Assembly (NCBI GenBank): GCA_947628665.1
Contig: CANRAU010000011.1
Location: 1-64,000 of the forward strand
DNA length: 64,000 bases
From: an uncultured Clostridia bacterium
GTDB taxonomy: Bacteria; Bacillota; Clostridia; Oscillospirales; Acutalibacteraceae
Direction: 5' to 3'
The notes below the pieces were generated by a model. The model was not told where the DNA came from. It saw only the letters and a program-made list of their open reading frames with translations, and did no database searches. The first letter of the stretch is position 1. Each line of letters starts with the position of its first letter. The translations under genes were made by a program, and so were the position numbers. Of the stretch, positions 20,413 to 29,434 are shown in pieces.

Positions 20413-22380
20413 TTATTGTTCGGAAAAATATGTATCGATTGCGGTCTTTAACCGCTCTAATGCTTCGGAGAGCGTCGTTTTGGACAGCTGCGCCGCCGCC
20501 ATCGTCTGATGCCCGCCGCCGCCGAGGCTTTCCATGACCAGCTGCACATTGACCTTGCCCATGGAGCGGGCGGATATGTTGATCGTGGAATCGGTCGGGA
20601 AAAGCACGAAAGACGCGTCCACCCCGCTGACGGTCAGTAGTTCGTCCGCCGCCTTGGCCGCGATCACGCGGATGTCCTTCGACTCCATATTCGCGGTCGA
20701 AATCGCGCAGCCGCGATAGAACTGCGCGCCCAGAACCACCTGCCCACACAGCTTTTTGCTCTCCAAAGAGCTGTTGAAAAAGCTGTTGACGCGCACGGTA
20801 TCCGCGCCGCGTGCGCGCAAGAACGCCGCCGCCTCAAAGGTGCGCACCCCCGTGCGCAGAATAAAATCCTTGGTATCGAGCATAATACCCGCAAGCAGCG
20901 CATTGGCTTCGAGCGCAGTAAGGACGGGCTTGCTGTCCATATATTCCAGCAGCTCCGTCACCATTTCACAGGCGGAGGACGCGTGCGGCTCATGGTAGAA
21001 GATCACAGCCTTGCGGATGTAATCGACCGTTTTGCGGTGGTGGTCGATCACGATGACCGACGACGCTTTTTCGCAAAGCTCGGGTGCTTCGGTAAAGTCC
21101 TGCCTATGGGTATCGACTACGATCAGCAGCGTTTTGTCCGTAAGCGCGTCTTCGGCATCCGCCGAGGAGATAAAGCAGTCCTCATCCGTTTCGGCGCGCA
21201 CATATTCGATCAACGGGAGCGCCAAACTCGTTTTCTCGGATGTAACGATTTTCGCCTTTTTTTGGAGCGTCAGCGCCGCCTTACGCATACCGACGGCCGC
21301 ACCGATCGAGTCGATGTCGGAAAATTTATGCCCCATAATGAATACCTGGTCGCAATTTCGGAGCATCTCGGCAATGGCGGAAGCGACTACGCGCGTGCGC
21401 ACCTTGGTACGTTTTTCCACGCCCTTGGAAACGCCGCCGAAAAAGCGGTAAACGTCGTCCCTGCCCTTTAGCGCGGTTTGGTCGCCGCCGCGCCCGAGCG
21501 CCATATCCAGCGCCTGCCGCGCGTTGCTCTCGGCATCCGAAAGCGTATCGCCCCTGCCGACGCCGATGGACAGCGTAAGCCCCACGGGCGCGTTATGAAA
21601 TGTATAGCTGCGCACCCGCTCAAGCACATCGAATTTTGCGTCGATCATACGCTGCAATGCGTTTTCGGGCAAAACCGCCAAAAAGCGTCCGCCGCCCAGT
21701 TTCCGAAATACGCAATCGTACCCCGAAAACCATTCCTCTATGATCCGATCCAGCGCGCCCGTGATCTCGGCGTATTCGCTCTCGCGGAAGGTTCGGTAAA
21801 TTTCCTCCGCGCTGTCGGTCACGATCATGGCAACGGCGGGTTTGGAAAGCGCATACGCGTGCGCCGTCGCCTTCAGCTCCGTATCCTCTGCGAAAATCAG
21901 CGCATAGGAAGGCTTGCCCGCATTCTCGACGGGGCTGAAATAGACCGTATACGCACGCTTGCCTACGGTGGTGTTAAAGCGGGATTTCTCCCGAATTTTT
22001 TCGAGTCCCATGCCGCCCGTAAATTGGCGGATATCCTTGCTTTTCGGAGAGATTTCCGTTAAGACCTCGCTTTGAAAACGCCGATTGTACCAAAGGACGC
22101 GGTCGGCGCTGTCAAACACCGCGACAGGCAGCGGAAAGCTCTGCAAAGCGGCGTCGTCCTCCCGGTAAAGCGATGCGCTCATCGCCGTTACCGTTCTGCG
22201 GACGGCCTTAAAATCCCGACGCACGCGATAAACTGCGATGCAAATCCAAACCAACAGCACAAGAAGCTCTGCTGCGGCGACCTGCCAGGAGAAAAACGCG
22301 GTCACGGCGCAGCACATCGCAGAGAGCACGACGCCAGCAAATGTAAGCGGATAGATTTTGATAAGCTCAGCCGATTTCAC
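20413..22380 (-). CDS. gdpP: Cyclic-di-AMP phosphodiesterase GdpP
   Basis: A 655-residue membrane-bound enzyme that hydrolyses c-di-AMP, a messenger controlling potassium, osmotic balance and wall stress. Two N-terminal membrane segments (about 10-55) are followed by a PAS-like domain (about 80-170), a degenerate GGDEF domain (about 170-300) and the DHH/DHHA1 unit: GHKFSDIDSIGAA, the VVDTHR aspartate, VIDHHRK, and the late GGGGHQ motif. It starts with GTG, with GGAGG eight bases upstream, three bases after the rnjA stop. All catalytic motifs look intact. Confidence 0.95.
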   Translation of the reverse strand: MKSAELIKIYPLTFAGVVLSAMCCAVTAFFSWQVAAAELLVLLVWICIAVYRVRRDFKAVRRTVTAMSASLYREDDAALQSFPLPVAVFDSADRVLWYNRRFQSEVLTEISPKSKDIRQFTGGMGLEKIREKSRFNTTVGKRAYTVYFSPVENAGKPSYALIFAEDTELKATAHAYALSKPAVAMIVTDSAEEIYRTFRESEYAEITGALDRIIEEWFSGYDCVFRKLGGGRFLAVLPENALQRMIDAKFDVLERVRSYTFHNAPVGLTLSIGVGRGDTLSDAESNARQALDMALGRGGDQTALKGRDDVYRFFGGVSKGVEKRTKVRTRVVASAIAEMLRNCDQVFIMGHKFSDIDSIGAAVGMRKAALTLQKKAKIVTSEKTSLALPLIEYVRAETDEDCFISSADAEDALTDKTLLIVVDTHRQDFTEAPELCEKASSVIVIDHHRKTVDYIRKAVIFYHEPHASSACEMVTELLEYMDSKPVLTALEANALLAGIMLDTKDFILRTGVRTFEAAAFLRARGADTVRVNSFFNSSLESKKLCGQVVLGAQFYRGCAISTANMESKDIRVIAAKAADELLTVSGVDASFVLFPTDSTINISARSMGKVNVQLVMESLGGGGHQTMAAAQLSKTTLSEALERLKTAIDTYFSEQ

Positions 22381-22383
22381 GGC

Positions 22384-24318
22384 TTACACCTCCATAATGA
22401 TGGGCAAAACCATAGGGGAACGCTTGGTACGGTTATACATCAGACGTGAGATCTCATCGCGCAGACGGTTGCGAACCGTGGAAAAATCATACGTATGGCC
22501 ATACAGGCAATCCGCCAGCACGTCTTCGCAAAGGCGGCGGGATTCCTCCATGAGCTGTTCGGATTCGCGGACATACACAAAGCCGCGCGTGACCACGTCG
22601 GGGCCTGAAATGACCGTACCCGTCTCTTTCTCGATCGTCACGGCGATCATAATGATGCCGTCCTCAGCAAGACGTTTTCTGTCGCGCAGGACGACCGACC
22701 CCACGTCGCCGACGCCGCTGCCGTCCACAAAGACCATGCCTGCGGGGACTTCGCCCGAAATGCGGATCTTTTCGTCCGTAATCTCGACTTCCTTGCCGTT
22801 GTCGGCAATCAAAATATTGCTTTCGGGGATGCCGACGCTGCGTGCAAGCGCCGCGTGCCGTCTTAAGTGCTTTTGCTCGCCGTGTACGGGCAGGAAAAAT
22901 TTGGGATGCGCAAGGCACAGCATCAATTTCAGTTCTTCCTGACAGGCGTGACCGGAAACGTGGACGTCGTACATTTTTTCGTAAACCACTTCCGCGCCCT
23001 GCTTTAACAACTCGTCGACCACCTTGCCGACCATTTTTTCGTTGCCGGGAATGGGCGTCGCGGAAATGATGACATAATCGTTCGGACCAATCTCCACACG
23101 GCGATGCTCCGAAAACGCCATACGGTACAGCGCGGACATCGGCTCGCCCTGACTGCCCGTGGTGATAACCAGCATTTTTTCGGGCGGATAGCGGTTGATG
23201 CTGTCAATGCCGACCAAAATCCCCTCCGGCACGCGGATATAGCCGAGTTCCGCCGCGACGGACACCACGTTTTCAAGGCTTCTGCCCGAAAGCGCGACTT
23301 TTCGACCCAAGCGCTCGGCAACGTCGATGATCTGCTGCACGCGGTGGATGTTGGAGGCGAAGGTCGCCACGATCAAACGGCGGTTGCCCGCCTTGTGGAA
23401 CTGCACTTCAAAGGTTTCACCAACTTTCCGCTCGCTTTCGGTAAAGCCGGGCTTTACGGCATTGGTCGAATCGGAAAGCAGGCATAAAATGCCCTCCTCG
23501 CCGAGCCGGGAAATCCGCGCCAGGTCGATCACGCCGCCGTCAATGGGCGTTGTGTCGATTTTAAAATCGCCCGTTTGCAGCACAAGTCCCGCAGGCGTGC
23601 GGATGGCAACGGCGACCGCATCGGGAATGGAGTGGTTGACGTGAATGAATTCCGCTTCAAAGCACCCGAGCCTGACCCTGTCGCCGGGTTGAATGACATT
23701 GAGCGTGCATTTGTCTAAAATTTTGTGTTCGCGCAGTTTCCCTTCGATCAGTCCTATGGTCAGGCGGGTGGCATACACGGGGATATTCAGGTTTTCAAGC
23801 AAATACGCCAAGCCCCCGATGTGATCCTCATGCCCGTGGGTAATTAAAATGCCCTTGATTTTGTCGGCGTTTTCCTGCACATAAGTAAAATCGGGAATGA
23901 CCAAGTCCACGCCGAGCATTTCGGAATCCGGAAACGCAAGCCCGCAATCGACCAGCAGCATATCGTCCCCGCAGGAATACAGAGTCATGTTTTTGCCGAT
24001 TTCATTTAAGCCGCCGAGAAAAGCGATTTTCAAAGGCGGCGCGGGCGCTTTTTTACGCGCGCCGCTCTTATAATTTCCCGTTCTGCGGCGCGGGAGGTTG
24101 CCCGTTTCGCTCTTTACAGTGCTGTAGTACCGTTTCTGATTCAACCCCGACTCGGAATTGCTGATACCCTGCATCATATTGGCGTTTCGAGCCGGTTTTC
24201 TCGGCTCGAAAGGGATTTTCGGGACAGTCCTCCCCCTGCCCGCGCCATTTCTGTCACGTCCGCTTGCGGGCGCTTTCGGCGCGAAGCCTTTCTCAGCTTT
24301 TGAATTTTGGTTTGCCAT
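22384..24318 (-). CDS. rnjA: Ribonuclease J
   Basis: A 644-residue metallo-beta-lactamase/beta-CASP ribonuclease with 5'-exonuclease and endonuclease activity in mRNA decay and rRNA maturation. The metal motif THGHEDHIGG, the LLSDSTNA and GHACQEELK motifs and LPVHGEQKHLRRH are intact. Unlike the usual proteins of about 555 residues, it has roughly 95 extra N-terminal residues, rich in K, R, P, G and N and probably disordered, before the conserved KIAFLGGLNEIGKN. AAGGAG precedes the ATG at 24318. It is the first gene of the seven-gene operon, with its own promoter about 130 bases upstream. Confidence 0.94.
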   Translation of the reverse strand: MANQNSKAEKGFAPKAPASGRDRNGAGRGRTVPKIPFEPRKPARNANMMQGISNSESGLNQKRYYSTVKSETGNLPRRRTGNYKSGARKKAPAPPLKIAFLGGLNEIGKNMTLYSCGDDMLLVDCGLAFPDSEMLGVDLVIPDFTYVQENADKIKGILITHGHEDHIGGLAYLLENLNIPVYATRLTIGLIEGKLREHKILDKCTLNVIQPGDRVRLGCFEAEFIHVNHSIPDAVAVAIRTPAGLVLQTGDFKIDTTPIDGGVIDLARISRLGEEGILCLLSDSTNAVKPGFTESERKVGETFEVQFHKAGNRRLIVATFASNIHRVQQIIDVAERLGRKVALSGRSLENVVSVAAELGYIRVPEGILVGIDSINRYPPEKMLVITTGSQGEPMSALYRMAFSEHRRVEIGPNDYVIISATPIPGNEKMVGKVVDELLKQGAEVVYEKMYDVHVSGHACQEELKLMLCLAHPKFFLPVHGEQKHLRRHAALARSVGIPESNILIADNGKEVEITDEKIRISGEVPAGMVFVDGSGVGDVGSVVLRDRKRLAEDGIIMIAVTIEKETGTVISGPDVVTRGFVYVRESEQLMEESRRLCEDVLADCLYGHTYDFSTVRNRLRDEISRLMYNRTKRSPMVLPIIMEV

Positions 24319-24358
24319 TCAATTTCTCCTTACTCAAAAATAGAATCCGTATGTATGA

Positions 24359-24385
24359 CCTGCTTTTCTCGTCCAAAAAGCAGGT
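24359..24385. repeat. Leader hairpin before rnjA
   Basis: CCTGCTTTT and AAAAGCAGG form a 9-bp stem in the predicted 5' leader of rnjA, between its promoter and ribosome binding site. No U-run follows on the minus strand, so it is more likely an mRNA-stability or processing structure than a terminator. Confidence 0.4.
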
Positions 24386-24451
24386 AAAAGTCACAATACA
24401 GTACCGCAGGCCGTCCGCATATTTTCAAACAGCCATACGAAGCTATGATAG

Positions 24452-24480
24452 ATAATACCCTAAATTTGCCGCCGTGTCAA
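24452..24480 (-). promoter_or_regulatory. Promoter of the rnjA-gdpP-rplI-dnaB-tilS-hpt-ftsH operon
   Basis: On the minus strand TTGACA (24475-24480) and TATTAT (24452-24457) are separated by 17 bases. The -35 box overlaps the stop codon of the upstream nucleotidyltransferase gene. The leader to the rnjA start is about 125 bases and contains the hairpin at 24359-24385. Confidence 0.75.
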
Positions 24481-26777
24481 TGTTTTGTCAGCCTTTCTTC
24501 GATTTCACCGCACAGCTCGCGGGAGATCTCATAGGACTGCGCCTCGGCAAAAATTTGCAGCCTTTTTCCCGATTTCTGCGGCAAAAGGAACACCCGTCCG
24601 TTGGGCATTTGCAGCTCGACACCCTCCTTTTGCGGCGTGGCGTCGGCGCTGTCCAGCACCGTTAAAAGCTCGGTCGGCGGAAAATCGATGGGGACAGTTC
24701 GTCTGCGCACGGAAAATGCGGGAAGCTCCCGCAAAAGCTGCGGCAGGGTTTTTCCGCTTTTCTGCAAAATCCCCAAAAGACGGATGCACAGAAACAGCGC
24801 ATCGCGCACATACAACTGCCCGAGCGCAAGCTCGCGCGCGTCACGGTCGCTGTCATCCGCAGGCGTGCGGCAATAGCGCATCACATGCCGCCCCTTTGCG
24901 CTTGCGAGTATCGTAATGGCATAGGGTGCGTCCACGCCCAGCGCGACGTCGTGTCCCGCGTCAAATTCCGCGCGGCAGCAGACGGTCAGGAGCTTGTCAA
25001 AGGGAATCCATCCGCAATCGCGGTGAAACGCCGAAACAGAAGTGCCTTCCCGATTGATTTTAAAGGTCAGTTCATCCCCTGTTCTCGCGTCCAGACGGTA
25101 TAGGCAGTCCTCCATCAGCAAATTGATCTTTTCGTTGGGACAGCGAATGTTGACGGACTGATTATGGAGCGGCGTACCCGCCTCTCGAATGAGTTCGCGC
25201 AGATACATGGATTCCATGCTTTTCATATCGGAGATCTCTTTGCAGGTGTTCGGCGCAATGCGGCAGTAGTCGCTGTTTTGCAGACGGGACTCGATCTCAC
25301 GCTCCGCGCCCCTTGACAGCGGCAGGCCGCCCGCCGCCGTCAACTGCAAACGCACCCTTCCGCCACGCTCGGAAATGTAGATGCCTGTTTGTAAAGAGCA
25401 AAATGCGGTAAAGAAGTACATTTGCGCGCAGAAGCAGTCGCCGAACGCCCAAACGCTGCTGCCCTGCGCCGCCATAGAGCCGGAAAGCACCTGCGAAACG
25501 GCGCGGGCGGCATGGCTGCCGTCCGTGGCGACGCCGACTTTTTTGCCGCAGGCGCACGAGGCAATGCCACGCCCGACCGCCGCCACTGTGATCGGGTCAA
25601 GGTCTGCGCCGTGCAGACTGAAAATGCCGTCGTCGGAAAAAGCCTCGGGTTTGGCAGAGCCGTATTTGATATTGCCCGAAACGTGCATACCGCTTTCCAC
25701 CGTTTTCTTCGGCCATATGCGGACATTAGGGCCAATGCGCGTATGCGCACCGATGACACAGCCCGCGCCCACCGCGCTGTTTTCGTACACCTTTGCGCCG
25801 AATTGCAGCGTCACATTCTCGCAAAGCACTGCCGAATTGACGGTCGTGCGCTCTCTTAGGGCGACATTTTCGAGCAGGACACTGTCCTTGACCTTGGCCT
25901 GTTCCCCGATCACACAGCCGTCGCCTATAACGCTGTTCGGCCCGATGGACGCCCCATCGCCGATATGCACGTTGCGTCCGATGTAAATGGGCGGGATGAG
26001 CTGGTAATCCCCTGCGGGCAGTTCCTCCAAAGCAAAAATGCCGTCGGCGACCGAGGACAGCTTCAGGCGCACCTTACCGTGCATCATATCCGCCTGACAT
26101 CTGCGGTAAGCGGTCAAGTCCCCGATGTCGCACCAATAGCCCGTTGCAAAATGGGCGTATATCGGCATTTTCTTTTGGAGCAGGAGCGGAAACAGATCCT
26201 TGGAAAAATCATACGCTTTCCCCGTCGGAATGAGCCGCAGCGCTTCGGGTTCTAAAATGTAAATCCCCGTATTGGCCTTGTCCGTGGAGACCGCGCCCCA
26301 ATCGGGCTTTTCGCAAAAACCGACCACACGGCCGTCGGCATCCGTCTGCACAAGGCCGTATTCGCGCGGGTCGCTGACCTTTGTACAAAGCAAAGTGGCC
26401 GCCGCGCCGCTTTGCCGGTGCGCACGGATGGCTTCTGCGAGGTCAAAATCGCAAATGCAGTCCCCGCTGATGACCAAAATCGGCTCTGTACTGTCCCCGA
26501 CGGCGGCGCGCACACTTCCCGCCGTGCCGATGGGCTGTTCTTCGATCACGGTGCGCACCTGCATGGATTTGGGCGCAGAGTCTGCTAAAAATGCGGTGAT
26601 TTGCTCGGGCATATACGCGGCTGTCACCACGACCTCGTCTATCCCGTTCGCGCGCAGCAATTCCAAAATGTACGAAAGTACGGGTCTGCCGCAGAGCTTT
26701 GCCATGGGCTTAGGGCAGGTACAGGTCAAAGGCCTGAGCCTTGTGCCGAAGCCGCCCGCCAAAATAACTGCTTTCAT
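24477..26777 (-). CDS. Sugar-1-phosphate nucleotidyltransferase fused to a degenerate phosphohexomutase domain
   Basis: A 766-residue fusion. Residues 1-235 form an NTP-transferase with GGFGTRLRPLT, the KP of SPCPKP-like TCPKPMAKLCG, and SGDCICDFDL as metal site, making a nucleotide sugar from a sugar-1-phosphate. Residues 260-375 are left-handed beta-helix hexapeptide repeats (IGDGASIGPNSVIGDGCVIG). From about 410 on the protein follows the phosphomannomutase fold, but where active enzymes have TASHNP it reads GIYISERGG, and the DGDADR metal loop corresponds to FKINREG, so mutase activity is probably lost. Such fusions are often annotated mannose-1-phosphate guanylyltransferase. GGGGGAT precedes the ATG. 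Nucleotide and sugar specificity are uncertain. Confidence 0.8.
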   Translation of the reverse strand: MKAVILAGGFGTRLRPLTCTCPKPMAKLCGRPVLSYILELLRANGIDEVVVTAAYMPEQITAFLADSAPKSMQVRTVIEEQPIGTAGSVRAAVGDSTEPILVISGDCICDFDLAEAIRAHRQSGAAATLLCTKVSDPREYGLVQTDADGRVVGFCEKPDWGAVSTDKANTGIYILEPEALRLIPTGKAYDFSKDLFPLLLQKKMPIYAHFATGYWCDIGDLTAYRRCQADMMHGKVRLKLSSVADGIFALEELPAGDYQLIPPIYIGRNVHIGDGASIGPNSVIGDGCVIGEQAKVKDSVLLENVALRERTTVNSAVLCENVTLQFGAKVYENSAVGAGCVIGAHTRIGPNVRIWPKKTVESGMHVSGNIKYGSAKPEAFSDDGIFSLHGADLDPITVAAVGRGIASCACGKKVGVATDGSHAARAVSQVLSGSMAAQGSSVWAFGDCFCAQMYFFTAFCSLQTGIYISERGGRVRLQLTAAGGLPLSRGAEREIESRLQNSDYCRIAPNTCKEISDMKSMESMYLRELIREAGTPLHNQSVNIRCPNEKINLLMEDCLYRLDARTGDELTFKINREGTSVSAFHRDCGWIPFDKLLTVCCRAEFDAGHDVALGVDAPYAITILASAKGRHVMRYCRTPADDSDRDARELALGQLYVRDALFLCIRLLGILQKSGKTLPQLLRELPAFSVRRRTVPIDFPPTELLTVLDSADATPQKEGVELQMPNGRVFLLPQKSGKRLQIFAEAQSYEISRELCGEIEERLTKH

Positions 26778-26920
26778 AAACGATCCCCCAAAACTTCTTT
26801 TCGTTCACAAGCGTCAAATGACATTACGAAACCTGTGAAATCATATGTTTTAGACGATCATAGTATGGCCTGCATTACGGGGAATTAACCATAATAAAAA
26901 GGGAGGCGATACCGTTTGAT

Positions 26921-26949
26921 TTGACAAAATTCGGATGCTTTTGTATAAT
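26921..26949 (+). promoter_or_regulatory. Consensus promoter of the lipoprotein gene
   Basis: TTGACA (26921-26926) and TATAAT (26944-26949) are perfect consensus hexamers with a 17-base spacer, pointing to the gene at 27056. It is one of the best sigma-A-type promoters in the window and implies strong expression. Confidence 0.85.
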
Positions 26950-27055
26950 ATGGCAAGATTTGTCCATACTGTAAAAGATTCATCTGTTTACTTCGTCTCA
27001 GTTTGCTTGATTTTGAGACGTTTATAAAACGGTTTGGTTTTTGAGGAGAGCTTTT

Positions 27056-27535
27056 ATGCAGTTATTTTTAAAATGTGTGGCTGTCGGCGGTATGCTCGTC
27101 ATCCTTTTCACTTTTAGCGCCTGCGAAAAGGCCAGAACTTATGAAAAGATCGATACGCCTGCGGCGGCGACCGAAACACCAGCGCAAGTGCTGACCGAAG
27201 CGGACTCGACCGCGCCTGTGACCGAACCCGAAACCACGACAGAGACGCCGAGCGAAACCACAACGGCGCGCCGCCGAACAAACCGCAATCCCTCCGGGTC
27301 GAATGCCGCGCAGGGCAATACGGGGAACGGTGCGCAAACGAACGCGCCGGGAAATCCGGGTAACGCGGGCAACGGGGGCGGCAGCAATCCCCAAACGCCG
27401 CCCGTAACGGCTTCGCAACCGAGCGTGCAAACCGAGCCGCAAACCGAACCGCCGACCGCGTCCGAGCCGACGCCCGAACCGCCGACCAACACAGAAGATG
27501 AACCCAAAACGCCGCCGACAAGCGAGGATGTATAA
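27056..27535 (+). CDS. Low-complexity putative lipoprotein
   Basis: A 159-residue protein with a signal peptide and lipobox-like end (LFTFSAC, cysteine near residue 23), so it should be lipid-anchored on the outer face of the membrane. The rest has no globular pattern: a T/E/P-rich stretch, a basic patch (ARRRTNRNP), an N/G/Q-rich segment and a P/T/E-rich tail. This composition suggests an extended, disordered stalk or spacer. The ATG at 27056 follows GAGGAGAG at five bases. It has its own consensus promoter and terminator, hence is monocistronic. Function unknown. Confidence 0.75.
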   Translation: MQLFLKCVAVGGMLVILFTFSACEKARTYEKIDTPAAATETPAQVLTEADSTAPVTEPETTTETPSETTTARRRTNRNPSGSNAAQGNTGNGAQTNAPGNPGNAGNGGGSNPQTPPVTASQPSVQTEPQTEPPTASEPTPEPPTNTEDEPKTPPTSEDV

Positions 27536-27553
27536 AAAAGGCACATAGGACAA

Positions 27554-27585
27554 AACGGAGCATACCGCAGATGGTATGCTCCGTT
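27554..27585 (+). terminator. Hairpin/terminator after the lipoprotein gene (repeat copy 1)
   Basis: A perfect 13-bp stem (27554-27566 with 27573-27585, loop GCAGAT) 19 bases after the stop. The U-run is weak on the plus strand. A 32-base direct copy with two changes lies at 27908-27939, so this hairpin is also a repeat unit bounding the island between them. Confidence 0.65.
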
Positions 27586-27630
27586 CAGTCTGTCGATAAA
27601 CTGTTTTGCGATAGCAAAATAACGAAAAGT

Positions 27631-27850
27631 TTTCGCCCGCCTTTTTCAAAAGGCGGCGGGGTTGAGGGGCAGCGCCCTCATCGCAGCCCGCAGGCTGCGA
27701 AATTTTTGTTCCAAAAGAGCGCAGGAGGGGCGAAAAACAGTCCAGTGGACTGTTTTTCGGTGGGGATTCTCGCCTGTCGGCTCGGTCGGTGCTTTTGCCT
27801 TCGGCAGAGGTGTCCACAGGACACCCGCACCCCTCGCCGGGGGTTCCCCA
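27631..27850. repeat. Multi-hairpin intergenic repeat island
   Basis: About 220 bases packed with separate palindromes: 27637-27656 (9-bp arms), 27663-27680 (6 bp), 27681-27700 (8 bp), 27731-27759 (14-bp arms, one central base), 27796-27806 and 27809-27825 (7-bp arms). None fits a protein-coding gene or a known riboswitch that I can recognise. The segment 27768-27833 recurs inside tnpV at 62594-62659, which shows it belongs to a dispersed repeat family. Together with the flanking hairpins it fills the 500-base gap from 27536 to 28034. Confidence 0.75.
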
Positions 27851-27906
27851 TAGTCTTACGCCTTTTGTGCATATTGCCAAGTGACACATACTTTTTCTAA
27901 ATGCTG

Positions 27907-27940
27907 AAACGGAGCATACTGCAGATGGTATGCCCCGTTT
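27907..27940 (-). terminator. Hairpin/terminator after hisF (repeat copy 2)
   Basis: Arms 27907-27919 and 27928-27940 pair with one mismatch; the minus strand then reads toward GTTTCAGCATTTAGAAAAAG. It lies about 95 bases after the hisF stop and matches 30 of 32 bases of the hairpin at 27554-27585. Confidence 0.55.
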
Positions 27941-28034
27941 ATTCTTTGCTTTTTCAATTAAAAGGCTTGCCCGTCATTCCGCGCGGCAAACGCAGTATGA
28001 AACGCGAGCCTGCGCTGTATACCAACAAGCGCCG

Positions 28035-28808
28035 CTATGCCTCATCAAATGTCGGGCGGACGGGAATGCCCTTTTGCGCCAAATACCGCTTGAGATCGGC
28101 GATTGGAATTTCACCGAAATGAAACAGCGACGCGGCAAGCACGGCGTCTGCCTGCCCCTTGGTGAACGCATCATAAAAGTGCTCTAACGCGCCCGCGCCG
28201 CCCGAAGCAATCACGGGAATGTCCGCGCCCTCGGATACCGCGCGGGTCAGTTCGATATCGTACCCTGTTTTTTGCCCGTCGCAGTCCATACTGGTCAACA
28301 AAATCTCGCCCGCGCCGCGCCGCTCGGCCTCACGCGCCCACTGCACGGCGTCGATGCCCGCAGGCAGTCTGCCGCCGTTTAAGTAGACCTCCCAGCCGCC
28401 CTGCGGACGGCGTTTTGCGTCTATGGCGCAAACCACGCATTGGCTGCCGAATTTTTGCGCGGCGGCATTGATGAGGTCGGGGTTTCGCACGGCGGCGGAA
28501 TTGACCGAAATTTTATCCGCGCCCGCGCGCAGCAATTCTTTAAAATCGTCCAACGTGCGGATGCCCCCGCCGACGGTAAAGGGAATGAAAATTGAATTCG
28601 CCACGCGCGAAACAATGTCGAGCATCGTCCCGCGCCCCTCATGTGTCGCGGTGATGTCCAAAAGCACCAGCTCGTCCGCACCCTTTTTGTCGTATTCGAC
28701 GGCACATTCCACGGGATCGCCCGCATCCCGCAGTCCAACAAAGCTGACGCCCTTGACCACGCGCCCGTTTTTCACATCGAGACAGGGAATGATCCGTTTG
28801 GCGTACAT
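28035..28808 (-). CDS. hisF: Imidazole glycerol phosphate synthase, cyclase subunit
   Basis: A 257-residue TIM barrel that uses ammonia from HisH to convert PRFAR to imidazole glycerol phosphate and AICAR in histidine synthesis. The catalytic aspartates are in [14 protein letters not shown] (near residue 11) and CAIDAKRR (near residue 130), and both phosphate-binding loops (VGGGIRT and ASGGAG) are present. The ATG at 28808 overlaps the hisH stop as ATGA; the long extension to 29075 is hisH shadow. No other his genes are in the window. Confidence 0.97.
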   Translation of the reverse strand: MYAKRIIPCLDVKNGRVVKGVSFVGLRDAGDPVECAVEYDKKGADELVLLDITATHEGRGTMLDIVSRVANSIFIPFTVGGGIRTLDDFKELLRAGADKISVNSAAVRNPDLINAAAQKFGSQCVVCAIDAKRRPQGGWEVYLNGGRLPAGIDAVQWAREAERRGAGEILLTSMDCDGQKTGYDIELTRAVSEGADIPVIASGGAGALEHFYDAFTKGQADAVLAASLFHFGEIPIADLKRYLAQKGIPVRPTFDEA

Positions 28809-29434
28809 CAGATATTCCCCCTTTGCATGGCGGCAAAATTGCGGAGGATCTGCAAGCCCACCGCCCCGCTTTTTTCGGGATGAAACTGTGTGGCAAAGAG
28901 CTTCTTTTCGGCGTCGGCGACGGACGCGTGAAACTCTATGCCGTATTCGGCTCTCGCCGCGACGTCGCGCACATGCTTGGCGGCAAGATAATAGGAATGC
29001 ACAAAATACACATACGCGCCGTTCTTGACGCCGTAATACAACGGGCAGTCGGGCGTAATTTGCAGAGAATTCCAACCGATCTGCGGTATTTTTAATCCCA
29101 TATCGCTCGGAAAGCGGCGGATCTCCCCTTCCATAACGCCCAAACCAACCGCATCGGGGCTTTCCTCGCTCTTTTCAAACAGCAATTGAAGTCCTAAGCA
29201 AATCCCCAAAAAAGGTGTATCGGACAACGCCGCCGCCCGAACGGTCTCCAAAAGTCCGGATCGGCGCAGGCTTTGCATAGCGTCGCCGAACGAGCCGACG
29301 CCCGGCAAAATAACGGCGTCCGCCGCTTCGATCTCCGCCGCGTTTTCGGTAATTCGGTTTTTTGCGCCGATGAAATCCAACGCCTTTTGCACGCTTTGCA
29401 GATTCCCCGCGCCGTAATCAACAATCGCGATCAT
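28808..29434 (-). CDS. hisH: Imidazole glycerol phosphate synthase, glutaminase subunit
   Basis: A 208-residue class I glutamine amidotransferase that supplies ammonia to HisF. The nucleophile elbow is [12 protein letters not shown] (Cys near residue 80) and the His/Glu pair is in TQFHPEKSG. The start overlaps the stop of the HAD phosphatase gene as ATGA and its own stop overlaps hisF, so the three genes are tightly coupled. Confidence 0.96.
   Translation of the reverse strand: MIAIVDYGAGNLQSVQKALDFIGAKNRITENAAEIEAADAVILPGVGSFGDAMQSLRRSGLLETVRAAALSDTPFLGICLGLQLLFEKSEESPDAVGLGVMEGEIRRFPSDMGLKIPQIGWNSLQITPDCPLYYGVKNGAYVYFVHSYYLAAKHVRDVAARAEYGIEFHASVADAEKKLFATQFHPEKSGAVGLQILRNFAAMQRGNI

Noticed and set aside
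27068-27889. 273-residue minus-strand open frame over the lipoprotein gene and the repeat island
   Set aside because: It is antisense to the lipoprotein, has no ribosome binding site, is extremely Arg-rich, and stays open because of the repeat composition.
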